Shown here in pieces: positions 1-12,100 of a DNA stretch of 64,000 bases. The stretch comes from Saccharothrix espanaensis DSM 44229 (GTDB lineage Bacteria; Actinomycetota; Actinomycetes; Mycobacteriales; Pseudonocardiaceae): the NCBI RefSeq assembly GCF_000328705.1, contig NC_019673.1, forward strand, positions 8,319,501-8,383,500, read 5' to 3'. The position numbers and the translations under genes were made by a program. Position 1 is the first letter of the stretch; the number at the start of each line of letters is the position of its first letter. The notes below the pieces were generated by a model. That model saw only the letters and a list, made by a program, of their open reading frames with translations, was not told the origin of the DNA and searched no databases.

Positions 1-1292
1 TGGTGGCGCTGGCCGTGCTCCCGGTCCTGCTGGTGGCGACGGTGGTCTTCCAGCGGCTGTCGTCCCGGGCGTACGCGGACGCGCGGGAGCGGGTGAGCGC
101 GGTCAACGCCGACCTTCAGGAGAACGTCTCCGGGCTGCGGGTCGCGCAGGCCTACACCCGGGAGGCGCGCTCGGCCGAGGCGTTCGCCGCCCGCAGCGAC
201 GCCTACCGCCGGTCCCGGATCCGGGCCCAGCGCTACATCGCAACGTACTTCCCGTTCCTGGCCCTGCTGTCCGGCGTGGCGCAGGCCGTGGTCCTGGTGG
301 TCGGCGCGTACCGGGTCGCGGCGGGCACCCTGTCACCGGGCGTGCTGCTGGCGTTCGTGCTGTACCTGGGGCTGTTCTTCGCGCCGCTCTACCAGCTCTC
401 CACCGTGTTCGACGGCTACCAGCAGGCCCGCGTCGGCCTGGCCCGGATCGGCGACCTGCTGCGCACCCCGACCAGCGTGCCCCCGGCCGAGCACCCGGTC
501 CCGGTGACCGCGCTGCGCGGCGAGGTGGTGCTGGAGGACGTCACCTTCACCTACCCCGGCGCCGCCCGGCCGGCGCTGGCCGGCGTGACGCTGCACGTGG
601 CGCCGGGTGAGACGGTCGCCCTGGTCGGCGAGACCGGTGCCGGCAAGTCGACCCTGGTCAAGCTGGTGGCGCGGTTCTACGACACGACCGGGGGCCGCGT
701 CCTGGTCGACGGCGTCGACCTGAGGGACTACGACCTGTCGGCGTTCCGGCAGCGCCTGGGCGTGGTGCCGCAGGAGGCGCACCTGTTCGGCGGCGACGTG
801 GCCGAGAACGTCGCGTACGGCAGGCCGGCCGCGTCGAAGGCCGAGGTGGAGCGGGCGGTGCGGGCGGTCGGCGCGCTGCCCACCGTCGCCGCCCTGCCCG
901 CGGCCTTCCACCAGCAGGTGGGCGAGCGCGGCCAGTCGCTGTCCGCGGGCCAGCGCCAGCTGGTGGCCCTGGCCAGGGCGGAGCTGGTCCAACCCGACCT
1001 GCTGCTGCTGGACGAGGCCACCGCCGCCCTCGACCCGCAGACCGAGGCGACCGTCCTGGCCGCCGGCGACCACCTGGCGGGCTCGCGCACCACGTTCGTC
1101 GTGGCCCACCGCCTGGCCACCGCCGCCAGAGCGGACCGGATCGTTGTCCTGTCCGACGGCCGGATAGCGGAACAGGGCACCCACACCGCCCTCCTGGCCG
1201 CCGGCGGCCACTACGCCCGCCTCTGGTCCCACAGCACCGGCACCCCTCACCTCACCAACACCCCACCCACTGACCACCCCACCGGCCACTGA
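1..1292 (+). CDS. ABC exporter, fused permease/ATPase (5' truncated)
   Basis: This is the C-terminal part of a type IV (half-transporter) ABC exporter; the reading frame is open to the window edge, so the start lies upstream. The first ~140 visible residues contain membrane segments (ALAVLPVLLVATVVF, then two hydrophobic stretches near residues 80-130). The ATPase domain follows: Walker A GETGAGKST, signature LSAGQRQ, Walker B LLLLDEATAALD and an H-loop VVAHRL. Exporters of this type usually work as dimers, often encoded by two adjacent genes, and a partner may lie upstream. The substrate cannot be told from sequence; lipid, peptide or drug export are all possible. Confidence 0.93.
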   Translation, partial: VALAVLPVLLVATVVFQRLSSRAYADARERVSAVNADLQENVSGLRVAQAYTREARSAEAFAARSDAYRRSRIRAQRYIATYFPFLALLSGVAQAVVLVVGAYRVAAGTLSPGVLLAFVLYLGLFFAPLYQLSTVFDGYQQARVGLARIGDLLRTPTSVPPAEHPVPVTALRGEVVLEDVTFTYPGAARPALAGVTLHVAPGETVALVGETGAGKSTLVKLVARFYDTTGGRVLVDGVDLRDYDLSAFRQRLGVVPQEAHLFGGDVAENVAYGRPAASKAEVERAVRAVGALPTVAALPAAFHQQVGERGQSLSAGQRQLVALARAELVQPDLLLLDEATAALDPQTEATVLAAGDHLAGSRTTFVVAHRLATAARADRIVVLSDGRIAEQGTHTALLAAGGHYARLWSHSTGTPHLTNTPPTDHPTGH

Positions 1293-1700
1293 CCACCGAC
1301 ACCCCGCCCCGCCTCGCCTCGCCCCGCCTCGCCCCGCCCCGCCCCGCCTCTCCCCGCCTCGCAGTGGCGACGACGAGCGCCAGCGCAGCGGTACACGGCG
1401 GTGCCCGACACGGCGGTGCCCGACACGTTCGGGTGGCTGCGCGACGCGTGGCCGGCGAGGGCGGTCCGCAGTGTCCGCGCCCGCAGCTCCGATCACCCGC
1501 CACACCCAGGTCGGCCGCTCCCGTCCGGCTTCACCCGCCACAACCAGGACGGGCCGTTCGCACTCGGCTTCACCCGCTGCGGCCCGGGGCACCTGCCCGA
1601 CCCACCAGGCACCAGGCGGCAGACGGCGGGCGGTGGCGGGTGTTCGGGGCGTGCCGCTCGGCCCGGGGCGCATGGCGTCCGGGCCGGAGCGGTGCCGGGG
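1293..1700. repeat. Gene-free spacer with simple GC-rich repeats
   Basis: About 400 bases between convergent genes with no credible gene. It holds a run of degenerate 5-10 base units of the type CCCCGCCTCG (about 1304-1362), two direct copies of GCGGTGCCCGACAC (about 1398-1426), and two copies of GGCTTCACCCGC (about 1527 and 1568). It looks like slippage-derived intergenic sequence; no regulatory role is evident. Confidence 0.6.
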
Positions 1701-2186
1701 TTACAGGTCGGCCAGGAGTTCGTCGAGCTGCTCGTAGCCCTCGATGACGCCGCTGCTCATGCCGCTCGCCGCGGCCATGTCCCGTGCCTCGACCGACTCG
1801 AACACGCTCAGGCCGCGCAGGCGGGTCCGGCCGTCGCCCAGGTCCTCGAAGGTCAGGGTCTCCAGGCACACGCCGTCCGGGTAGCCCTCGAACGTGAACG
1901 TCTGCACGATCCGCTCACCGGGCCGGACCTCGTGGAACGAGCCGTAGAACTTGTACTCGCCGTTGTCGTCGCGGTGCACGTACCGGTAGCCGCCGCCGGT
2001 CTCGGCGTCCCAGCGGAGGACGTCCATCGTCAACCTGCGCGGGCCGAGCCACTTCTTGACCAGCTCCGGCTCGACGTGCGCCCGGAACACCGCCTCGCGG
2101 GGCGCGTCGAACTCGCGGACGATCTCGATCGTGGGCAGCGCGGGGTCGGCCGCGATGGTGACCTCGTGGTGCGTGGTGGCGCTCAT
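1701..2186 (-). CDS. SRPBCC (AHSA1-like) family protein
   Basis: A 161-residue protein of the SRPBCC/START-like fold, subfamily AHSA1 (Hsp90 activator homologue 1-like). Family signs are the early IVREFDAPREAVFRAHVEPELV segment with the KKWLGP motif near residue 45, the central GERIVQTFTFEG strand, and the C-terminal amphipathic helix with GYEQLDELL. The ATG at 2186 overlaps the stop of the upstream ArsR gene as ATGA, so the two are translationally coupled. ArsR + SRPBCC operons are very common in actinomycetes; the SRPBCC partner probably binds a small hydrophobic ligand, but the ligand is unknown. Confidence 0.9.
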   Translation of the reverse strand: MSATTHHEVTIAADPALPTIEIVREFDAPREAVFRAHVEPELVKKWLGPRRLTMDVLRWDAETGGGYRYVHRDDNGEYKFYGSFHEVRPGERIVQTFTFEGYPDGVCLETLTFEDLGDGRTRLRGLSVFESVEARDMAAASGMSSGVIEGYEQLDELLADL

Positions 2187-2542
2187 GACGCTTCTCCTTC
2201 GTTCCGGGTCTGCTGGTCGTCTTCGGTGGCGAGTTCGGCGAGCACGGCGTCCAGTCGCCGGTACCGCTGCTCGGCCTCCCGCCGGTATCGCTCGATCCAC
2301 TTGGTCATCAGGTCGAACACCTCCGCTTCCAGGTGCACGGGCCTTCGCTGGGCCTCTCGACTCCTGCTGACCAACCCGGCGTCCTCCAGCACCTTGAGGT
2401 GCTTGGAGACCGCCTGCACGGTCACGCTGTAGGGCTCGGCCAGCTCGTTGACCGTCGCGTCCGCGACCGCCAGCCGAGCCACCATGTCCCGCCGTGTGGG
2501 GTCCGCCAACGCCGCGAACACCCGCGAAAGCCGGTCCTCCAC
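2183..2542 (-). CDS. ArsR-family winged-helix regulator
   Basis: A 119-residue ArsR/SmtB-type repressor. The winged helix-turn-helix is clear: DPTRRDMVARL, then the recognition helix in VTVQAVSKHLKVLEDAGLV and the wing around SREAQRRPVHL. No CxC metal site is seen, so it probably senses something other than a metal ion, as is typical of ArsR proteins paired with SRPBCC proteins. I chose the GTG at 2542 because AAGGAG lies 6 bases upstream; the adjacent GTG at 2545 is also possible. A perfect inverted repeat just upstream is a likely autoregulatory operator. The downstream gene overlaps by four bases. Confidence 0.9.
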   Translation of the reverse strand: MEDRLSRVFAALADPTRRDMVARLAVADATVNELAEPYSVTVQAVSKHLKVLEDAGLVSRSREAQRRPVHLEAEVFDLMTKWIERYRREAEQRYRRLDAVLAELATEDDQQTRNEGEAS

Positions 2543-2556
2543 CACTGTCTCCTTAC

Positions 2557-2572
2557 TCAACCTTGCGGTTGA
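2557..2572. promoter_or_regulatory. Candidate ArsR operator (inverted repeat)
   Basis: Perfect 6-base arms TCAACC / GGTTGA separated by four bases, immediately upstream of the arsR-type gene's ribosome binding site. A related half-site CTCAACC recurs at about 2586. Position and symmetry fit autoregulation by the ArsR protein; this is inferred, not shown. Confidence 0.5.
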
Positions 2573-3071
2573 ACAAACCTTAGAACTCAACCGCCAGGTT
2601 TGTCAACCAGATCGTTGAACATACGGGTGCGGTCACTGCAAGCGCACGACCCGTCGCACTACGACAAGACCGTGGGCCGTCCTCGTCAGCCTGCCCACGG
2701 CGTCCCCAGAACCGCCTGCGGTCGACGTGCCCGAGGTCACCTCCGAGTACCGTGGACGTCCCCCGGTCGGCTGACCTCCTGGCCGCCCGGCCGGCAATCA
2801 GGGAGACTGGTCACGACCCCGCGAGCCTCGTCGGCGCGTGGGCTCCCGTACTGCGCACGGGGCGTGCCGAGCCTGTCGGAACACGGCGGACCTGCGTCAA
2901 CACCTCAAGGGCAGCTCAAGCGGCCGGCACTCGATCGATGTCCGGATCGATCCTGTGATCGAGCCCTCGTTGCCCGGCCCCTCCTGTGTATGAAGTGCAC
3001 CAGACGGGGGACTAGCCTGACCATGAGTGAGTCATTACCAAGAGCGAGATGGATAGAGGCGAGCGCCAGCC
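2573..3071. other. Intergenic region upstream of kgd
   Basis: About 500 bases between the divergent arsR and kgd genes. Short open frames here lack protein-like composition and good ribosome binding sites. It should contain the promoters of both flanking genes; I do not see a convincing riboswitch or small RNA. Confidence 0.5.
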
Positions 3072-6779
<3,708 letters not shown>

Positions 6780-6785
6780 GCCGCG

Positions 6786-6968
6786 ATGTACTTCACCGAC
6801 CGCGGCATCGAGGAGCTGGAGGCCCGCCGGGGCGAGGAGGAAGTGAGCCTCGCCTGGCTGGCCGACAAGCTGCGCGCCTTCGTGGACGCGAACCCGGAGT
6901 TCGAGACGCCGATCGAACGCCTGGCCACCTACCTGGCCCGGGACGACGAAGACGACCCCGAGGACTGA
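6786..6968 (+). CDS. Small acidic DUF6104-type protein
   Basis: A 60-residue acidic protein starting MYFTDRGIEELEARRGEEEV and ending in a run of Asp/Glu. Small proteins of this kind (DUF6104) commonly follow kgd/sucA in actinomycetes. It begins six bases after the kgd stop and precedes a strong terminator, so the two are almost certainly co-transcribed. Function is unknown; it is predicted soluble and mostly helical. The recurring position suggests a link to oxoglutarate metabolism, which is inference. Confidence 0.8.
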   Translation: MYFTDRGIEELEARRGEEEVSLAWLADKLRAFVDANPEFETPIERLATYLARDDEDDPED

Positions 6969-6977
6969 TCGAGTCCT

Positions 6978-7016
6978 GACGAACGCCCCCGCGACCTGGT
7001 CGCGGGGGCGTTCGTC
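6978..7016 (+). terminator. Strong intrinsic terminator after kgd operon
   Basis: Perfect 17-base inverted repeat (arms 6978-6994 and 7000-7016, loop CCTGG), starting ten bases after the DUF6104 gene. It lacks a long U-tract, as usual in actinomycetes. Confidence 0.85.
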
Positions 7017-7060
7017 GTCTCAACGGCCGGAGCGCGCCGGCGCGGCACTCACCGTCACGT

Positions 7061-7140
7061 GCACGACCGGACGGCACTCGTTGGCGCGCACACGGCCGGA
7101 CGGCACTCGTTGCCGGGCACACGACCGGACGGCGCAACGG
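7061..7140. repeat. Short tandem repeat, ~28-base unit
   Basis: Nearly three copies of a unit built on CACGACCGGACGGCACTCGTTG at about 7062, 7089 and 7118, each varying at a few bases. It lies between the kgd terminator and the O-antigen-ligase-like gene; no gene overlaps it. Confidence 0.7.
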
Positions 7141-7288
7141 ACGTGGTCCGTGAAGACGCCGGAGCCCGGAGAACCTCTCGGCACGGCGGAGAACCGCACC
7201 GCAAAGCCTCGTTCCCCGCGCTCCGCTGCGGTTGAGATCCGCGCAACCCCGCCGGGGAGGGCGGGCACTGGTCTGGGGAGGCCGGTAC

Positions 7289-8599
7289 GTGGGGGGCGTC
7301 TTGGCTTCGGGCGGGCGAGTGCGGGCGAGTGACGCCGACGCGGTGCCCTTACACGTCTTGCTGCTGCTTTCCGCCTTGTCCGCGGCGGTCGTCGCGCAGG
7401 GCGGGTACTACCTGCCCGGTCGGGTGCTCTCCGCCGTTCTCGCCGGCACCGCCTTGGTCATCGCGTTGCGCGACCGGCCTCGGGACCTCTTCCTCCCACT
7501 CGCGTGCGGCGGCCTCGCCGTGTGGGCGTTCCTGCGCGCAGTGGTGGGCGGCGAGCCGTTGTCCGCCGTTCCGACGATCGTCGCGCTCGGGGTGCTCGCC
7601 GCCGCTTTCCTTGCGGCGCAACGCACCGACGTGCGGCAGCGGGAACTGTGCGCCAAGGCCGTGATCGGGCTCGGCGCGCTCGCGGCGCTCGCCGGCTGGG
7701 CGGCGGTCGTGTGGCGGGTGCCGTCGTGGTCGGTGGTGGCCGACGGGCTGGCACGCGCGGGATCGACCATCACCTACCCCAACGCGGCGGCGGCGTTGTT
7801 CGCGGCGCTCGCGGTGGTGGCGATCTCGCTGCCTTCGGCGTGGCACGCGGGCGCGGCGTGCGTGCTGCTGACCGGCCTGGGTGCGACGCTGAGCCGGGCG
7901 GGGCTGCTCGCCCTGGTGTCCGGGCTGGTCGCGGCCGGGTTCCTGGCCGGGTGGCGACGGACCGCGCGGCACGCCGCCGGTCCGGTGCTGGGTGCCGTGG
8001 TCGCGGTCGGCGCGCTCGTCCCGTCGTTCCCGGTCGCCACCCCGGCCCACCACCTGCTCGCGGTGGGCGGCCTGTTGGCGGGCGTGGGGCTCGCCGCGGG
8101 GCTGACCCGGGTCGACGGCCGGGTGCAAGTGATCACCGCCGCGACCGTGCTCGTGGTGGGCGGGGTCGCGCTGGTCGCGCGCGGGAACCTGCTCGGCGAC
8201 CGGCTGTCGCTGAGTTCCCCGGACCGCGCCGGCGCGACGGACGCCGCGCTGCACCTGATCGCGGCGAACCCGCTGACCGGTGTCGGGCCCGGCCGGGGCT
8301 GGTTCGCGTTCGACCGCGACGGCCCGCGCGTCATGCGTTACGCCCACAACGAGTACCTCCAAGTGCTCGTCGAACTGGGCGCCATCGGGTTGGTGCTGCT
8401 GGGAGTCCTGCTGTACGCGGTGTTCCGCGCGGCGCGCACGCGGGTCGACGGCCCGTGGGCGGGTGCCGTCGCGGGCGTGCTCGTCCTCGCCGTGCACAGC
8501 GGTTTCGACTTCCTGTGGCACCTGCCCGTCACCTTGCTGGCCGCCGGACTGCTCCTCGGCCTCGCCTCACCCCTACCGAAACCCAAGGAGACCCCGTGA
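7289..8599 (+). CDS. O-antigen ligase (Wzy_C)-like polytopic membrane protein
   Basis: A protein of about 436 residues with around ten hydrophobic segments. The best hallmark is near the C-terminus: NPLTGVGPGRGWFAF, then HNEYLQVLVELGAIGLVLLG, the pattern of the O-antigen ligase/polymerase (Wzy_C) superfamily, in which a periplasmic loop carries the catalytic His/Arg. These proteins transfer or polymerise lipid-linked glycans on the outer face of the membrane; in Gram-positives the acceptor is usually unknown. GTG at 7289 is favoured because GGGGAGG lies eight bases upstream; GTG at 7319 is an alternative. The stop overlaps the start of the next gene (GTGA). Confidence 0.82.
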   Translation: MGGVLASGGRVRASDADAVPLHVLLLLSALSAAVVAQGGYYLPGRVLSAVLAGTALVIALRDRPRDLFLPLACGGLAVWAFLRAVVGGEPLSAVPTIVALGVLAAAFLAAQRTDVRQRELCAKAVIGLGALAALAGWAAVVWRVPSWSVVADGLARAGSTITYPNAAAALFAALAVVAISLPSAWHAGAACVLLTGLGATLSRAGLLALVSGLVAAGFLAGWRRTARHAAGPVLGAVVAVGALVPSFPVATPAHHLLAVGGLLAGVGLAAGLTRVDGRVQVITAATVLVVGGVALVARGNLLGDRLSLSSPDRAGATDAALHLIAANPLTGVGPGRGWFAFDRDGPRVMRYAHNEYLQVLVELGAIGLVLLGVLLYAVFRAARTRVDGPWAGAVAGVLVLAVHSGFDFLWHLPVTLLAAGLLLGLASPLPKPKETP

Positions 8600-9045
8600 A
8601 GATGTCGTTCCGCGCGGCGCGCTCGGCCAGGACCATGGCGGTGCTCGCCATCGCCGCGGGTGCCGTCGTGGCGTCCGCGATCCCCGGCAACGCCGACGTG
8701 AGCACCCAGTCGCCCTCGGTCGGCGGCATCAGGGTCGAGTCGCCCGCCAAGCTCCAGGCAGGCGGCGCGGCGATCATCGTCCCGGTCACGGCGGTCTGCC
8801 AACCCGGGTCCTACGCCTACGTCAACGTCCAGGTCACCCAGCGGGTGGGCAACGCCCTGGCCACCGGCAGCGGCAGCACCCGGATCAACAACTGCACCGG
8901 CACCTCCGAGGACGTCCGGATCGCGGTGCACGCCCAGGTGCAGGGCAAGGCGTTCCGCACGGGCGCGGCCTTCGCCTCGGCCACGCTGAACGGCCCGTTC
9001 CCCGGCCCGTTCGAGGACTACCGCGAGATCAAGATCGCCGACTGA
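8596..9045 (+). CDS. Small secreted protein coupled to the ligase-like gene
   Basis: A 149-residue protein with a clear Sec signal peptide: basic MKMSFRAARSARTM, a hydrophobic core to about residue 29, then a likely cleavage near SAIPGNADV. The mature ~115 residues form a Ser/Thr/Val-rich, beta-looking domain with two Cys (CQPGS and NNCTGT), probably one disulfide. No catalytic motif is visible. It starts with GTG, overlaps the preceding stop by four bases, and has AAGGAG five bases upstream, so it is co-translated with the O-antigen-ligase-like protein and may act with it at the cell surface. I do not recognise a named family. Confidence 0.8.
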   Translation: MKMSFRAARSARTMAVLAIAAGAVVASAIPGNADVSTQSPSVGGIRVESPAKLQAGGAAIIVPVTAVCQPGSYAYVNVQVTQRVGNALATGSGSTRINNCTGTSEDVRIAVHAQVQGKAFRTGAAFASATLNGPFPGPFEDYREIKIAD

Positions 9046-9175
9046 CCCCGACCGGCGGGGCGCCCCACCCGCGCCCCGCCACCGCCGGCCGGCAGGAATC
9101 CGGCGGGTGGAGATCAGGGCCGGCAGGGGTCACGTCGGCAGCGATCAGGCCGGCAAGGATCACGTCGGCAGGCGG

Positions 9176-12100
9176 TCAGGTCGGCGGGGGTTCGACGTCG
9201 CAGTCCAGCCGTCGCCCGGCCGCCGCCAGCACGACCTCCGGGTGCCGCGCACCCAGCACTCGCGCCAAGCCGGCGACGGCCTCCTCGGTGCAGTCGCCAC
9301 CGCCGTCGGCGGCTTCGTCCAACGCGCTGTTGAACGCCGCCGCGACCGTGTGCGGGTGGTCCGCGCCCAGCACCCGGGTCATCCGCTGGACCGTCTCGCG
9401 GGACAGCGCGCTCGCGTTGTCGTACTCGCGCTGCGCGGCCAGGTCCCCGCTGATGTTCATGGCGCACGCCAACGTGTCCGGGTGGTCGTCGCCCCGGCTC
9501 TCGCGCAGCGCGCGGAACGTCGAGCGGTCCAGCGCGAAGGCCAGCCGGACGTCACCGAGGTTGCGCCACACCACGGCCAGGTTGATGGCGCAGGCCAGGG
9601 TGAACGGGTGCCACGGTTCCGCGTGCCGCACCAGGTGGTCCCGGTAAGCGTGCTCCCCCATGCGTTTCGCGCCGTCCAGGTCGCCGCTGCGCCACAGCGC
9701 GTTGCACAACGTCATCCGGGCGGCCAGCGTGTACTCGTGGTGCGGGCCGAGCCGGCGCTCGCACGCCGTCAGGTTCTCCTCCGCCACGGCCCGCGCCTGC
9801 GCGTACCGGCCGGTGCCGCGCAAGGCGATCGCCAGGTTGCGGCCGGCCAGCAGGACGTGGTTGTGGTCGGGGCCCAGCGCACCGCGCAACGTCGGCAGCA
9901 CCTCCTCCTGCACGCGCAGCGCCTCGGCGTGCTTGCCCATGCCGAGCAGGTCACGCACCAGGTTGCAGGTGGCGAACAACGTCCGCGTGTCGTCCGGGCC
10001 GTACAGCTCGCGCCGCCGCCGCACGACGTCGAGGTCCATCGCGTAGGCGGTGCCGAAATCGCCCAGCAGCCGCAGGTCCACCGCGAGGTTGACCGCCGTG
10101 CGAAGGGTGCGGCCGTGGTTGTCGCCCCACTTGCGGCGGTGTCGGGCGAGGTTGTCGCGGTCGAGGGCCAGGGCGGCGGCGAAGCGGCCCAGGGCGCGCA
10201 GGTCGGCGCCGAGGCTGTGCGCGGCGGCCAGCGTGTTCGCGTGGTCCGCGCCGAACACGTCGGTGCAGCGCTGGAAGGTGTCCTCGTCCAGTTCGGCGGC
10301 TTCGGTGACCCGGCCGAGTTCGCGCATCGCGTTGCCGACGTGCCGGCACGCCGACAGCGTCGACTCGTCGTCGGTGCCCCACCGGGCCCGCCACAGCTCC
10401 ACCGTGGACTGGCCGAGTGCCTGGCTGCCCTCGTAGTCGCCGATCGCGAACAGGTGCCGGACGTGGTCGAGGACCAGCGACCGGGCGGCCGGGTCGGGCG
10501 ACTCCAGCAGCCGCGCGGCGGCGATGTGCGGCGAGAGTTCCCGGTAGCGCGGCCAGTTGTGCCGCTCGTCGGGCTCCTCGGGGTTGGCCGCGCCGAGCAC
10601 GGCCTGGGCGTCGGCGAGCGACAGTTCGCGCTGTTCGCGTGACAGCAGCAGCCGCACGGTCTCCTGCACCAGGCCGTGCACCTCGATCCGGCCGCGCTCG
10701 TGGTCGCCCCGGACCAGCGCGATCCGGGACAGGTGGTCGACGGCGTCGCGCAGCCGCTCCGGGTCGCCCAGGAGGTCGCCCAGCGGCCCCGGGCGGTCAC
10801 GGCCGGCGGCGAGCACGTCGACCGGGATCGCGGCGGGCGCGAAGTGCGCGCACAGGTCGAGCAGCGCGGCGGCGTCCGGGCGGTCGGCGCGCAGCGACAC
10901 GATCGCCACGGCCCACGGCGCCCACGGCGTGTAGGCCCGCTGCGCGCCTTCGCCCCAGCGGGCCAGCAGCCCGAGGTACTCCCCGACCGGGACCGGCGTC
11001 TCGGCGAGCCACGCGCCCGCGTGGCGCAGGGCGAGCGGGTGGTCCCGCAGCGCGGCGGCCACCCGGTCGGCCTCGGCCGGGGTCAGCCGGGGCGCGGGTG
11101 CCCGCAGCAGGGCGACGCTCTCCGGCCGGGTCAGCTCGCGCACCGACAGCACCCGGCCGTGCGCCGCCCACTCCGAGAGCCTGCTGGTCACCAGCACGTG
11201 CCCGCCGGTGGGCAGTAGCCCGCGCAGCACGGCGGGCGGGCCGGGGTCGTCGAACACCAGCAGCCAGCGGCCGGTCGTGCGCAGCACCTCCAGCACGCTC
11301 TGCACGGTCCGCTGCGCGTCGGCCGACTCGGGCAGCCCGAGCCGCGCGCCCAGGTCGACCAGGCCGGCGCGGATCAGCGCGGGGTCGTCGGCGGAGATCC
11401 ACCACACCAGGTCGTAGTCGTCGCGGAACCGGTGGGCGTACTCGACGGCGATCTGGGTCTTGCCCATCCCGCTCGCGCCGACCAGCACCAGCGGCGCGTC
11501 CTCGGCCAGCGAGTCGCGCAGCCGGGCCAGCAGCTCGTCGCGGCCGGTGAAGGCGGGGTTGCGCGGCGGCACGGTGGCCTCGGCGGTGCCGCTCGCCGCC
11601 GGCCGCCGGGTCGGGGTGGCCGGGCCGGCGACGCGCAGCCGCTTCGCCGCCTCGGCGTACCGGCCGCCCAGCCGGTGCAGCACCTCGCGGGCGACCTTGG
11701 CGAACGGCGGCCCGAGCGCGTCGACCTCCGCGCCGGCCCCGTCGGTGAGCAGGGCGCGGAAGTCGAACGGCGAGCCGAGCCGGTGGGCGACGAACTCCGA
11801 CACCTTCGCCAGCACCTGCAGCGCCTCGTGCCGGGTCAGCTCGGACATCAGCTCGGCGCGCACCCCGGGCTGGAAGTCGAAGCGCAGGTCGTCGGTGCCC
11901 GACGACTCGTGCGCGACGCCCGCCGAGCGCAGCAGGCCGCTGAGGAACACCTCGGCCAGGTGCGCGGGCCGCGAGGTCGGCAGCATCGCGTGCTGCACCA
12001 GGCGCATCACCGGCAGGCTCAGCGGCGCGCACGCCAGGTAGACCGCCAGCCGGTAGGCGACGGTCGAGGAGCGCAGCCGGAACCGGCGCAGCCGCTCGTC

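Noticed and set aside
7061..7140. Possible CRISPR-like repeats
   Set aside because: Fewer than three degenerate copies are directly adjacent, with no unique spacers and no cas genes.
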